NCBI GenBank assembly: GCA_900540805.1
Contig: UQHL01000014.1
Coordinates: 1 to 64,000 of the forward strand
Direction of reading: 5' to 3'
Source of the DNA: an uncultured Eubacteriales bacterium
GTDB lineage: Bacteria; Bacillota; Clostridia; Christensenellales; Borkfalkiaceae
DNA length: 64,000 nt
Both the position numbers and the translations under genes were made by a program. Shown in pieces: positions 1-7,492 of the stretch (the first letter of the stretch is position 1; each line of letters opens with the position of its first letter). The notes under the pieces are model-generated. The model was not told where the DNA came from and made no database searches. It saw nothing but the letters and a program-made list of their open reading frames with translations.

Positions 1-499
1 TACACGTCGCATACGCTTCTGCATTATCCCGCGACGTCGCTTTCACTACGATCTGTTCGCCGAACGCCGCCACGTTCTCCACGACTGCCGTCAATGCTCC
101 GTCCGCGCTCGGCGTTACCGTCGCATACTCCGTCACCGTCTTTCCGCTCGCCCATGTCGAACTCGCATTCTTAAATGCGATTGTCCAATCCACCGCTTTA
201 TTTGCCGCGTCCGCAGGCGTGATCGTTGCCGTCAGTGTATAGGCGCTTTCCGCCAATTCCGACACCCCGTAATCATCAAATTCGCTCGACATCAGCTTTC
301 GAACAGACAGTTTTACGCCCTTTTCTTCCCCGCTTTCAATTTCTGTTCCGCCGCTGCTATCCTCGATCGGGTTGTCGATTTCCGGCTTTTCTTCTTTCTT
401 CCACTCACGAAAACCTTTCGTAAACCAACCCATCGCCCCGACCGCCAAAATTCCGGCAAGGCCGATTGCTAATCCGCCAAAGAAACTTTTTTTGTTCAT
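1..499 (-). CDS. Ig-like domain membrane-anchored/secreted protein, partial (runs off left edge)
   Basis: The frame is open from an ATG at 499 to the window edge (166 codons seen) and the stop lies outside. A good ribosome site (GGAGATAGGAAGG) precedes the ATG. Residues 5-25 are a Gly/Ala-rich hydrophobic segment suitable as a signal or anchor. An acidic linker follows (about 32-55), then a stretch with the pattern of bacterial Ig-like repeats (TATITPADAANKAVDW near residue 90). It is downstream of two small genes on the same strand in what appears to be an integrated element, so a phage or ICE surface/structural protein is possible. The exact role is unknown. Confidence 0.6.
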   Translation of the reverse strand, partial: MNKKSFFGGLAIGLAGILAVGAMGWFTKGFREWKKEEKPEIDNPIEDSSGGTEIESGEEKGVKLSVRKLMSSEFDDYGVSELAESAYTLTATITPADAANKAVDWTIAFKNASSTWASGKTVTEYATVTPSADGALTAVVENVAAFGEQIVVKATSRDNAEAYATC

Positions 500-519
500 A
501 CCTTCCTATCTCCTTTTAT

Positions 520-538
520 CCCCGCTACGGGGTTTTTT
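520..538 (+). terminator. Short GC hairpin plus T tract between two element genes
   Basis: CCCC-GCTAC-GGGG is followed by six T on the plus strand. On the minus strand it sits between the 114-residue membrane protein and the Ig-like gene. It has terminator form for plus-strand transcription; for the minus-strand genes it is only a small intergenic hairpin. Confidence 0.4.
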
Positions 539-881
539 ACTTGTTTGTTTTCGCCGCTTCCCGAAGTATATCCCCGAGCAGCTCCACTGCTGCATTCGTT
601 ACCTCAACGCGACTATCTCCGTTATCCGAAAGCAATGCCCCTAATTCATGGAGCGTGACGATAGCCGCTTCTATCTCCGGTTTCGTTACGTCCGATAAAG
701 ACATTATTTCTAAAGCCGTCAATGTTTGCACTTCAAGTTCTTCAGGCTGCTTTGAGAGTGCGGCTCGATTTTTCCTTTTGGTTAACCAAAGGTCTATTGT
801 AACAGCAATCGAACCCGATACAAAAAACAAGAGCGTTATAATAATAGCGATTTTCGCCAATACAAGCCATACGCCCGTCAT
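537..881 (-). CDS. Small membrane protein of the integrated element
   Basis: A 114-residue protein with one strong transmembrane helix (about residues 5-28), a basic KRK stop-transfer segment, then a soluble helical C-terminal region of about 75 residues. Its start overlaps the stop of the upstream 78-residue gene by four bases (ATGA), so the two are probably translationally coupled. I do not recognise the family; size and topology would allow a holin-like or membrane accessory protein of a phage, but no diagnostic motif supports that. Confidence 0.6.
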   Translation of the reverse strand: MTGVWLVLAKIAIIITLLFFVSGSIAVTIDLWLTKRKNRAALSKQPEELEVQTLTALEIMSLSDVTKPEIEAAIVTLHELGALLSDNGDSRVEVTNAAVELLGDILREAAKTNK

Positions 882-1114
882 TTTTGTCCTCCCGGTTGAC
901 CCAGCTTGAAGAAGCCCAATACTTCGAGATATGCATTAACCTCTCCAGAGAAATAATCCCGACAATATTTCTCTTTACTATCTTTTGGGTTCTCATAGGC
1001 CGTTGCGTGACTTCTGGCGTTTTCGATTCGATTTTCTAAGAAATCTTTCAACGCGGCAAGGCGCGTTTCAGGCGGCATTGCCTCCCATTTTTTCTCTGCT
1101 GGCGTAAAGTCCAT
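878..1114 (-). CDS. Small hypothetical protein of the integrated element
   Basis: A 78-residue soluble protein, predicted mostly helical and charged. Its ATG at 1114 is preceded by GAGGAAGG at good spacing. It is first in a minus-strand set with the 114-residue membrane protein (4-bp overlap) and the Ig-like protein. No motif was recognised. Confidence 0.6.
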   Translation of the reverse strand: MDFTPAEKKWEAMPPETRLAALKDFLENRIENARSHATAYENPKDSKEKYCRDYFSGEVNAYLEVLGFFKLGQPGGQK

Positions 1115-1152
1115 TTTTTTACCTTCCTCGTAGTATATTTTTTATTTTAACA

Positions 1153-1181
1153 TTGACTTTTTGTTTGAAATTTGATATACT
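1153..1181 (+). promoter_or_regulatory. Sigma-A promoter for the 81-residue element gene
   Basis: TTGACT at 1153-1158, a 17-base spacer, and TATACT at 1176-1181, 30 bases before the ATG at 1212. An AAAGGAG ribosome site lies between. Confidence 0.75.
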
Positions 1182-1211
1182 TTAATCATTAAATACAAAG
1201 GAGAAATTCTT

Positions 1212-1457
1212 ATGAAAAAGCCTCCCATAGACGAGTACATTCGTATCCTCTTACACGACCCAACCTATATCCTTGCCTGCTTTTTAAGATACTACGAAAA
1301 ATTAAACGTTCCTTTCCCTTCAAAAGCCGAAATATTAAACAACATGATGGAATTAACAGGAAACGGAAAAGGAATGACAGACAAAGAACAAGAAAAAACA
1401 AAACAAGCATTTAGCGCCTATATAGACAACATAATAGATTCCTTCAAGAATTCGTAA
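1212..1457 (+). CDS. Small hypothetical protein, solitary plus-strand gene in the element
   Basis: An 81-residue protein with its own near-consensus promoter and an AAAGGAG ribosome site. It lies alone on the plus strand between two minus-strand groups. The sequence is helical with many Lys/Glu in the C-terminal half (about residues 50-80). It is not recognised. AT-rich codon choice resembles its neighbours in the element and differs from the GC-rich housekeeping genes to the right. Confidence 0.6.
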   Translation: MKKPPIDEYIRILLHDPTYILACFLRYYEKLNVPFPSKAEILNNMMELTGNGKGMTDKEQEKTKQAFSAYIDNIIDSFKNS

Positions 1458-1470
1458 GAATTAAGAACGT

Positions 1471-1701
1471 TTACTCATCTATTACTTTTATACAGCCGCT
1501 CATCGGATCGATAAAAATTTTCCCTTGCGATCTTAACATTTTATATTCCGCATACGTGAGCGGTCGTTTGTTCGGCTTAAAAAGATCATATATACTTTCA
1601 ACTGTTCCGACGTCGGATTTTTCCGGCGTCTTTTCTTTTGCCGCTTTTAACTCGTTCCCTTCCGTTCCTTCTTTCTCGTCGTATAAATTTTTGTGTTTCA
1701 T
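1471..1701 (-). CDS. Small hypothetical protein, first gene of the leftward element transcript
   Basis: A 76-residue charged protein. The ATG at 1701 is chosen because GGGAGGAGC lies just upstream; an alternative in-frame start at 1716 would overlap that ribosome site. Residues 1-35 are Lys/Glu-rich and probably disordered, and the C-terminal part looks like a small folded domain (TYAEYKMLRSQGKIFIDP). It is transcribed from the strong leftward promoter divergent to the repressor gene, the place where phages and ICEs often encode an early or excision protein. Function unknown. Confidence 0.55.
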   Translation of the reverse strand: MKHKNLYDEKEGTEGNELKAAKEKTPEKSDVGTVESIYDLFKPNKRPLTYAEYKMLRSQGKIFIDPMSGCIKVIDE

Positions 1702-1774
1702 AAGCTCCTCCCTCAAGGTTGACTTTTTGGTTCGGAAATAAAACTTTTAAGTCTCGTTTTCGAACCACATTTTT

Positions 1775-1803
1775 ATTATAGTATCATTTTCGAACTTTGT
1801 CAA
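1775..1803 (-). promoter_or_regulatory. Strong leftward sigma-A promoter in the element control region
   Basis: On the minus strand TTGACA (1803-1798), a 17-base spacer and TATAAT (1780-1775) match the consensus exactly. The spacer carries TTCGAAAA, and a second copy of that string lies about 27 bases downstream (near 1757-1763). These are candidate operator half-sites for the divergently encoded repressor. Confidence 0.8.
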
Positions 1804-1821
1804 GAGAAAACAAAAAATTTT

Positions 1822-1850
1822 TTGCCTTTTTATAAATTTCATTCTACAAT
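1822..1850 (+). promoter_or_regulatory. Promoter for the repressor gene
   Basis: TTGCCT (1822-1827), a 17-base spacer and TACAAT (1845-1850), followed by AAGGAGG and the ATG at 1872. The string AATGATACT occurs here and, on the other strand, over the leftward -10 box, so both promoters may share an operator. Confidence 0.6.
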
Positions 1851-1871
1851 GATACTTAAGGAGGCTCAAAA

Positions 1872-2204
1872 ATGGAACTTCAACCTATCCGACTTGCTTT
1901 AAAAGAAAAAAAAATGACTTACGAAGAACTTTCAAAAAAATCGAATATTCCTTTAGGAACTATAAAACGGATAATGAGCGGTATTACCCCCGACCCTCGA
2001 GAAAGCACTGTATATGCAATAAAAGAAGCACTCGAATTAATTCCAAAAGAAAAAAGTCAGCCCGCCCTGTTACCTCAAGACGAGCAAAAACTACTCGATA
2101 CCTATCGAAAATTAGATACCGTCAATAAAATGCACGTTTCCGCCTATGCCGAAATACGTCTCGAAGAACAAGAAAAATCAGCTTCCATTTTCCGAAGAAA
2201 ATAG
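1872..2204 (+). CDS. HTH-type (XRE/cI-like) transcriptional regulator
   Basis: A 110-residue protein. Residues about 5-55 form a Cro/cI helix-turn-helix (MTYEELSKKSNIPLGTIKRI is the HTH core). The C-terminal half is helical and has no peptidase or S24 domain. It is preceded by AAGGAGG and its own promoter and faces a strong divergent promoter, which is the usual layout of a lysogeny or ICE control switch. It probably represses the leftward promoter and itself. The integrase gene follows on the same strand 74 bases downstream. Confidence 0.85.
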   Translation: MELQPIRLALKEKKMTYEELSKKSNIPLGTIKRIMSGITPDPRESTVYAIKEALELIPKEKSQPALLPQDEQKLLDTYRKLDTVNKMHVSAYAEIRLEEQEKSASIFRRK

Positions 2205-2278
2205 TTTCCTTTATTTGCAAATCACTTTAATATCTTTCTATGCGTGAAAAACGCAAATTCACCATAGAGAGGGTTTTT

Positions 2279-3598
2279 ATGAACCAAAGAGATTTACTGG
2301 AACTTGAGCAAGCGGCAAGAACTATCGTTGCCGTCGTCGAACGTAACCGCATTTCTGACGAAACAGCCGCCGAGCGGAGAGAGAACTTCATTCTATTGCC
2401 CGGCGGTGGGAATTATCAGCCACAAAAAGAAAAGGACGAGTCCTCTTTCGAGGACACGTCCGAACCTACTACAACAAAAAACGAGAGAGAGAATACTATA
2501 CCCCGTCTTATTTCTTTTAACAACAAGGAATTAAGATTTATGCCTAATAAAGAACTTAAAGACTATTTTCGAAATAGAAACCTTGCGGACCATATACGCC
2601 AAAAAGAAAACGGCACATACGAAATCCGATACATGATAAACGGGATCAATTATTACGGAGCTTCAAAAGACTTAAAAGAAGCCATGCAACGTTTTATTCA
2701 GGATATAATCGAAAAAACAAAATGCACCCAAGAGGAAACACCGCCCGCGCTGATCGAGCAACCGCCTGCACTCGTGCGAGATTACGCACACCATTATCTT
2801 GATACGTTCAAAAAGCCGAATATATGCGAAAAAGCTTTCAAAAACTACAAAAGAACCACCAACAATCATATTGCCCCTCACTTCAACGGTATCTACGTCA
2901 AAGACGTTACCGCTTCCGATTGTCAGGCTCTTTTGAATAAGATTTTAGCCGAAGGAAAAGGAAGAATTTCAGAAGATGTAAAAAATCTTATGACATGGAT
3001 TTTTGAAACGGCCGTTGCGGATAAAATATTACTTTCCAATCCGATGAACTCCGTCCAAATTCCGAAGCACCGCCGAAAAAACGGAAAACAAATTTTAGTT
3101 GATATTATGTACGCCTATCTCTCCAATCCGCCGAAGGACAGATACGACTATATAATCCGTTTCATAGCCTATACGGGAATCAGACCTTGCGAGATAGCTT
3201 CAGCAAAATTTGAGAACGGATTTGTAACCATCAAGAATGCAAAACAAAAACCGAACGAGGAACCCACTTACAGAACTATACCGATACATTCCGACCTTGC
3301 CATTTACATAGACGAAATAAAAAAATATCTCAATATAAATCTCACGGGGCTTGGACGAGCCTTCAAGAAAAAATTTCCGCCTGAATATCGCTTATATGAC
3401 TTACGGCATACGTTTACTTCCCGTATTCAGGAATGTAAAGCGACAAAATCGTGGGTAGATTACGTTACAAACCACACGGGCGAAAGAAATACAACGGATC
3501 GGGTTTACACCCATTGGAGCGACGATTTCCAACGGGAAGAAATGGAAAAATTGAATTTTAGTCCCAAATCAGTCCCAAAAACGCCCCATAAGCAATAG
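2279..3598 (+). CDS. int: Tyrosine recombinase (phage/ICE integrase)
   Basis: About 439 residues. An N-terminal extension is followed by an arm-binding-like domain (near 95-150), a SAM-like core-binding domain (about 165-260) and the catalytic domain (about 280-430). Visible catalytic residues are the first Arg in YTGIRPCEIA (near 300), the HxxR in DLRHTFTSR (near 375), His in NHTGER and the nucleophile Tyr in RVYTHW (near 409). The ATG at 2279 follows AGAGAGG; an in-frame ATG at 2240 is possible. The gene ends 75 bases from the 3' end of tRNA-Leu, the normal location of an integrase relative to its attachment site. Confidence 0.92.
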   Translation: MNQRDLLELEQAARTIVAVVERNRISDETAAERRENFILLPGGGNYQPQKEKDESSFEDTSEPTTTKNERENTIPRLISFNNKELRFMPNKELKDYFRNRNLADHIRQKENGTYEIRYMINGINYYGASKDLKEAMQRFIQDIIEKTKCTQEETPPALIEQPPALVRDYAHHYLDTFKKPNICEKAFKNYKRTTNNHIAPHFNGIYVKDVTASDCQALLNKILAEGKGRISEDVKNLMTWIFETAVADKILLSNPMNSVQIPKHRRKNGKQILVDIMYAYLSNPPKDRYDYIIRFIAYTGIRPCEIASAKFENGFVTIKNAKQKPNEEPTYRTIPIHSDLAIYIDEIKKYLNINLTGLGRAFKKKFPPEYRLYDLRHTFTSRIQECKATKSWVDYVTNHTGERNTTDRVYTHWSDDFQREEMEKLNFSPKSVPKTPHKQ

Positions 3599-3630
3599 TG
3601 CTTATACATTCCTTATGCAAAAACGGCACA

Positions 3631-3665
3631 AAAAAAGCAGAATACCGAGTTTTTATTCGGTATTC
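3631..3665 (-). terminator. Terminator of the tRNA-Leu transcript
   Basis: On the minus strand GAATACCGA / TCGGTATTC (3665-3657 and 3648-3640) forms a 9-bp stem, followed by TGC and seven T. It lies directly after the tRNA-Leu 3' end and faces the integrase stop. Confidence 0.75.
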
Positions 3666-3673
3666 CGCATAAA

Positions 3674-3756
3674 TGGTGCGGATGACAGGACTTGAACCTG
3701 CATGGTCTCCCACAAGAACCTGAATCTTGCGCGTCTGCCAGTTTCGCCACATCCGC
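3674..3756 (-). tRNA. tRNA-Leu (anticodon CAG)
   Basis: 83 nt including encoded CCA. The acceptor stem starting GCGGATG pairs with CATCCGC. The anticodon stem CAAGA/TCTTG encloses the loop TTCAGGT, giving anticodon CAG. A long variable region and a T-arm with GGTTCAAGTCC are present. Its 3' end is the likely attachment site of the element to the left. Confidence 0.95.
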
Positions 3757-3805
3757 TTATCATCCGCCTTTGCGTCCTCACAAAAGCGGAATTATCGACT
3801 TTTCT

Positions 3806-4495
3806 TCAAAGCTCGCGCTTTTCCAAAACCCCGTCCGTGTTCACGATCCGATAAGCTTTTCCGCCGCTCGAAATACTTCCGATAACTTCGCCTTCTTCTA
3901 TTAAAAGAGCCGCATTATCTTCAATCCCGTAAGCACATTTGTAATTATAGCATACAATTTTATCAAAGTCAAGCATTCTTTGCCCATAATGTGGAGAAAT
4001 TATTCCTTTTATCCAATTTAATCCTTTGAACATCGCATACTTCGTACCATCTTCCGACTTTAAGGAATCCGTGTAGATATCCGAAAACCAACAAATCGCG
4101 CCGGCGGACAGCCCCGCTAAAATCACTCCCCTCTCGTAAGCTTCCTTGATTAATGACAAAAGCCCCGACTGTTTCCAGTGCTCTATCATAAACACTGTAT
4201 CCCCGCCGCCCACATAAATTAAATCTGCCTTCAAAAACTTTTCCTTCAGTTTTTCCATATCGGGTTCTCTAAAAACAGTCAAAGCCACGTCCGTCTTGAT
4301 ATCAAACGTACCCGTATATATCTTATGAAAGGAATTGTAATAAGGCATAAAATCGTGACTGGCCGTAGGAATAAACAAAGCGTTCGCCCGTTTGTCTCCC
4401 GCATGTTCTTTAGCAAGCCCCGCGATATATTCGTCTATTTTCAAAGTTGTTTTCTCGCGGATTTCCCCCCCGCCGATCGCAATAATTCTTTTCAT
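3806..4495 (-). CDS. pepE: Peptidase E / S51-family dipeptidase-like protein
   Basis: 229 residues, the usual size for S51 peptidases, which cleave dipeptides with N-terminal Asp. Residues 94-99 carry the YVGGGD turn, and the nucleophile elbow GLSAGA places the catalytic Ser at 130. His at about 171 (ISPHYG) is a candidate for the triad. No signal peptide is visible, so it is cytoplasmic. The start has AAAGGAT upstream. It is last in a minus-strand series after a membrane protein and MscS. A related S51-fold hydrolase (cyanophycinase-like) cannot be excluded. Confidence 0.8.
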   Translation of the reverse strand: MKRIIAIGGGEIREKTTLKIDEYIAGLAKEHAGDKRANALFIPTASHDFMPYYNSFHKIYTGTFDIKTDVALTVFREPDMEKLKEKFLKADLIYVGGGDTVFMIEHWKQSGLLSLIKEAYERGVILAGLSAGAICWFSDIYTDSLKSEDGTKYAMFKGLNWIKGIISPHYGQRMLDFDKIVCYNYKCAYGIEDNAALLIEEGEVIGSISSGGKAYRIVNTDGVLEKREL

Positions 4496-4500
4496 ACTTT

Positions 4501-5055
4501 TTATCCTTTCCGAGCCGCGACGATATCGTCGATCTGTACGATTAATCCATTAACATTTTCTAATGCAGCACGAAGTTGCGTCTCTGTCTCCCTATTCTCG
4601 GAAAAACTGTCCTCCGAAAGTTCGGAAAGCAAATTCGCTACGCCGTCCAATCCGTTTGCCACATTTTCAAACACCATATCTTTACGTTCGTCCACCAAAC
4701 GCAAGGCGTTCCACATTGCGTCCTCCGCCAAAGAGCGGAGCTTCAAAATTTTTGTGGAATTCAAAATATTCTTTTTAGCTTTTTTGTCTTCGGAAAGCGT
4801 TTCCTCCAACTTCTTTGCAAGAACAGCACAACGCTGCCGAACTGCTTCGGGCGTCAAATTCTTTTTCGCCTTTCGTTTAACAAGGGCAAGCAAAAGTACC
4901 CCCACAACAATAATTACAAAATACCAGCCGTATTGTATAGCAAGCCTGACCGCGCCGTCTCCGAAATCGGAGACCGCTTCGGAGGCACTGTCCGAAGCCG
5001 AAGTCAAAAGCGAAAAAAACGGGAACACCGAATTTGCCAAAAATACACTCGTCAT
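4501..5055 (-). CDS. Hypothetical single-pass membrane protein coupled to mscS
   Basis: 184 residues: an N-terminal hydrophobic/Ser-rich segment (1-20, possible signal), a transmembrane helix at about 41-62 followed by KRKAKK, then a long helical, charged cytoplasmic region. It starts three bases after the mscS stop, so it is in the same operon. I recognise no family. The context suggests an envelope or mechanosensitive-channel accessory protein, but that is inference from position only. Confidence 0.65.
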   Translation of the reverse strand: MTSVFLANSVFPFFSLLTSASDSASEAVSDFGDGAVRLAIQYGWYFVIIVVGVLLLALVKRKAKKNLTPEAVRQRCAVLAKKLEETLSEDKKAKKNILNSTKILKLRSLAEDAMWNALRLVDERKDMVFENVANGLDGVANLLSELSEDSFSENRETETQLRAALENVNGLIVQIDDIVAARKG

Positions 5056-5058
5056 TTT

Positions 5059-5916
5059 TTACGCCTCCTTTCCGTCGCTGTCCGAAAGGACTGTTTTCGG
5101 GTCGATCATGTGCACGTCCAGCTGATCGTAAGGAATATCGATTTTATTTTTCCGCAGAACCTCGAGTATCCCTTCGAGAAGATCGAACTTGACGTCCCAA
5201 AATACGCCTGGATCAGTCCAGACGCGCAACGTAAAATTCAACGAGCTTGCCCCGTATTCCGTCAAGCGGAAGAAGGGTGCGGGCAGCGGAACAATGCGCT
5301 TGTCCTTTTTTATGAAATCGTTTATCACTCGTTTGACGGTGGCCACGTCGGCGTCATAGGAAACGGGCAGCGTGACGTCAAGGCGGCGGAGAGGCATACG
5401 GCTGTAATTGGTGATTACCGAACTGAGCACCGTGCTGTTGGGAATAATCACAGTGAGATTGTCGGGAGTGACGACCTTTACCGAAAAGAGCTTGATCTCC
5501 TTGACCGTTCCCGCCGTACCGCCGATATCGACATAGTCCCCCGATTGAAAGGGCTTGGTAAAAATGAGCAGTATCCCGTTGGTAAGGCTGGATAACGTGT
5601 TCTGCATGCCGAGGGCGATGGCGAGCATGACGGACGAAAACGCGGCGACAATCCCCGCCGTAGAAAATCCCAGCGTGCCCACCAGTAAAAGAGCCAATGC
5701 AACATAGGCGATCAGGGCCACCAGGGAAGTGATGAACGTGGAAGCGGCGTTGTCCAGCCGACGGCTCTTCACCGAATTTTTCTTTACGCTGGTCGTTACG
5801 AGACGAATAATCAATATTCCCAAAACAAATAGCGCCAACGCCTTTAGAATATTCAATCCGTAGCCGTTCAAAAAATTCCAAAAAAATTCTTTCAGATTAT
5901 TCCAAAACTTTTCCAT
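5059..5916 (-). CDS. mscS: Small-conductance mechanosensitive channel (MscS family)
   Basis: 285 residues, typical for MscS, which releases solutes on hypo-osmotic shock. Three transmembrane helices are visible (about 19-42, 62-85, 88-110). The third is the Gly/Ala-rich pore helix, followed by the conserved beta domain (GDYVDIGGTAGTVKEI near 128-143) and VIIPNS (about 156). The C-terminal alpha/beta vestibule domain is complete. It is cotranscribed with the 184-residue membrane protein and peptidase E downstream. Confidence 0.92.
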   Translation of the reverse strand: MEKFWNNLKEFFWNFLNGYGLNILKALALFVLGILIIRLVTTSVKKNSVKSRRLDNAASTFITSLVALIAYVALALLLVGTLGFSTAGIVAAFSSVMLAIALGMQNTLSSLTNGILLIFTKPFQSGDYVDIGGTAGTVKEIKLFSVKVVTPDNLTVIIPNSTVLSSVITNYSRMPLRRLDVTLPVSYDADVATVKRVINDFIKKDKRIVPLPAPFFRLTEYGASSLNFTLRVWTDPGVFWDVKFDLLEGILEVLRKNKIDIPYDQLDVHMIDPKTVLSDSDGKEA

Positions 5917-5971
5917 TATGCATTTCCTTTATAGCAGTATGTACCCTTTTTCCCCTTTTAGACAACAGAAA

Positions 5972-5998
5972 GCTCTGCGAGGCTTCCCGTCGCAGAGC
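5972..5998 (-). terminator. Hairpin after upp
   Basis: GCTCTGCGA / TCGCAGAGC forms a perfect 9-bp stem with a 9-nt loop. It lies between the upp stop and the mscS start on the minus strand. Only TTTCTGTT follows, so termination may be partial. Confidence 0.55.
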
Positions 5999-6017
5999 CA
6001 ACTAATCCGTTTGCGCC

Positions 6018-6671
6018 TTATTTCGTACCGAACAGCCTGTCGCCCGCATCTCCCAGCCCGGGAACGATATAACAATGTTCGTTGAGAATGGGATCGATCG
6101 CCGCGACATACAGATCTACGTCGGGGTGGTCGGCCAACACCTTACGGATGCCCGTGGGGCAGCTGACGATACAGCAAAGCTTGACGTTTTTTGCACCGCG
6201 CTTTTTAATCATAGAAATCGCGTCGGAAGCGCTGCCGCCCGTCGCGAGCATGGGATCGACCACCAACAGCGTTCTCAATTCGCTGTCCGCAGGCAATTTG
6301 CAGTAATATTCGACGGGTTCGTGCGTTTCGGGATCGCGGTAAAGCCCGATATGCCCGACTTTTGCGTTGGGGATAAGCTTCAGCACGCCCGAAACCATTC
6401 CCAGCCCCGCGCGCAGAATAGGCACTACGCCGACGGCACGGCCGGAGACCATCTTGCAGTGAGCCGTGGCAACCGGCGTTTCGACATCGACGTTCTCGAG
6501 CGGGAGATCCTTTGTCGCCTCATAGGTTTCCAGCATGGCAATCTCTTCGGCAAGCTCCATAAACTGCTTGGTTCTGGTACTTTTGTCGCGCAAAATCGCA
6601 AGCTTATGCTCGATGAGCGGGTGATCTACCAGATGAAATCTCGGGTTGTCAAAAAACTCGTACTTTTCCAT
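6018..6671 (-). CDS. upp: Uracil phosphoribosyltransferase
   Basis: 217 residues. It makes UMP from uracil and PRPP in pyrimidine salvage. Conserved features are RAGLGM, the PRPP-binding loop VDPMLATGGSA, and GLGDAGDRLFGTK at the C-terminus. The ATG at 6671 has AGGAG at proper spacing; the frame continues upstream into the rpiB end and that extension is not coding. The order tsaC-ywlE-rpiB-upp resembles the Bacillus subtilis ywl-glyA-upp region. Confidence 0.96.
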   Translation of the reverse strand: MEKYEFFDNPRFHLVDHPLIEHKLAILRDKSTRTKQFMELAEEIAMLETYEATKDLPLENVDVETPVATAHCKMVSGRAVGVVPILRAGLGMVSGVLKLIPNAKVGHIGLYRDPETHEPVEYYCKLPADSELRTLLVVDPMLATGGSASDAISMIKKRGAKNVKLCCIVSCPTGIRKVLADHPDVDLYVAAIDPILNEHCYIVPGLGDAGDRLFGTK

Positions 6672-6714
6672 AAAAATGTATCTCCTGACTTTAATCTTTC
6701 GTTGTTTTGCGCGC

Positions 6715-7170
6715 TTACTTTTTCGAATATTTTTCCTCAATCGCTTTAATCTTGGCCACGCGGCGGTCATGACGCTCGCCGCCCATATATTCGCTGGTGA
6801 GGAACGCGGTGACGATTTCCTCCATCATGCCCGTACCGAGGCATTTTTCCCCAAACGCAAGCATGTTGGCGTCGTTGTGATAACGGGTATATTTGGCGCA
6901 ATAGGTATCATGGCAATGCGCGCACCGCACTCCGGGTACTTTGTTGGCGACGATCGAAACGCCTATTCCCGTTGAGCAAATGACGATACCGCGGTCGCAC
7001 TCTCCATTTGCGACGCTTTCCGCCGCGGGCAGCGCATAATCGGGGTAATCGCACGAATCGGTGCTGTTCGTCCCGAAATCGACGTATTCGTAACCGTTTT
7101 TTACGAGATATTCTATTAAGGCTTTTTTCAAATTCAAGCCGCCATGGTCGCAGGCAACCGCTATTTTCAT
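6715..7170 (-). CDS. rpiB: Ribose-5-phosphate isomerase B
   Basis: 151 residues, the normal length for RpiB/LacAB isomerases. It interconverts ribose-5-phosphate and ribulose-5-phosphate. N-terminal IAVACDHGG holds the substrate-binding DH pair, and the catalytic Cys lies in GIVICSTGIG. ATG at 7170 preceded by AAAGGAG; the frame's 53-codon upstream extension is not coding. The gene is transcribed from an array of promoter-bearing 80-bp repeats immediately upstream, which is unusual. Confidence 0.95.
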   Translation of the reverse strand: MKIAVACDHGGLNLKKALIEYLVKNGYEYVDFGTNSTDSCDYPDYALPAAESVANGECDRGIVICSTGIGVSIVANKVPGVRCAHCHDTYCAKYTRYHNDANMLAFGEKCLGTGMMEEIVTAFLTSEYMGGERHDRRVAKIKAIEEKYSKK

Positions 7171-7281
7171 ATGCTTTTTCTCCTTTCCGGGCCAAAATAA
7201 TTCTTTTGCGTTTTTACGCGAAAATAAATTAACAGCTTCGCGCCATCGTACTATTCGCTTCTCATAAACATAGGCAAGCAG

Positions 7282-7348
7282 GTTTGAACAGAGCGCGAAA
7301 ATATCCGCAAATGTTTGGCGCTTTCGCATTTCCGTTTCTATTATAACA
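7282..7348 (-). repeat. Promoter-hairpin repeat, copy 1 (rpiB locus)
   Basis: 67 bp, similar along its whole length to 7362-7428 and to 62051-62118. On the minus strand it begins with TATAAT (7345-7340), then a hairpin whose arms are 7334-7326 and 7304-7296 (8 of 9 pairs, two G-T), and ends with TTCAAA, the -35 position for the next downstream unit. Its own -35 box, TTCAAA at 7368-7363, is supplied by the end of copy 2 at a 17-base spacing. Confidence 0.75.
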
Positions 7349-7368
7349 TCGCTGTCGCAATGTTTGAA
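7340..7368 (-). promoter_or_regulatory. Promoter formed across the repeat 1/repeat 2 junction
   Basis: Minus strand TTCAAA (7368-7363), 17 bases, TATAAT (7345-7340). It points to rpiB. Confidence 0.6.
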
Positions 7369-7428
7369 TAGGGCGCGGAAATGCCTGCAAATACTTCGTG
7401 CTTTCGCATTTCCGTTTCTATTATAGCA
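7362..7428 (-). repeat. Promoter-hairpin repeat, copy 2 (rpiB locus)
   Basis: 67 bp, offset exactly 80 bp from copy 1. The transcribed strand can form a perfect 9-bp stem CGGAAATGC/GCATTTCCG (7414-7406 with 7384-7376) enclosing a 21-nt loop. Confidence 0.75.
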
Positions 7429-7448
7429 CGCGGCGCCTGCTTTTTCAA
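7420..7448 (-). promoter_or_regulatory. Distal promoter of the rpiB array
   Basis: Minus strand TTGAAA (7448-7443), 17-base spacer, TATAAT (7425-7420). It is the strongest of the array and transcribes through both repeats toward rpiB. Confidence 0.7.
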
Positions 7449-7492
7449 GCGTTTATCCCCTATAATTTATGTAAAACTTAATCCGACTTTTT

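Larger units (their letters stand above)
7171..7492 (-). other. Non-coding stretch with a repeat/promoter array upstream of rpiB
   Basis: This 322-base gap between the ywlE stop and the rpiB start holds no convincing gene. It contains two 67-bp repeat copies 80 bp apart, each with a minus-strand promoter, plus a more degenerate -10-like box (TATGAG, near 7261-7266) in phase with the array, followed by a leader of about 80 nt to rpiB. Confidence 0.7.

Noticed and set aside
3558..3752. Short minus-strand frame across tRNA-Leu
   Set aside because: Its translation (MWRNWQTRKIQ) is the familiar false protein read through a tRNA-Leu gene.
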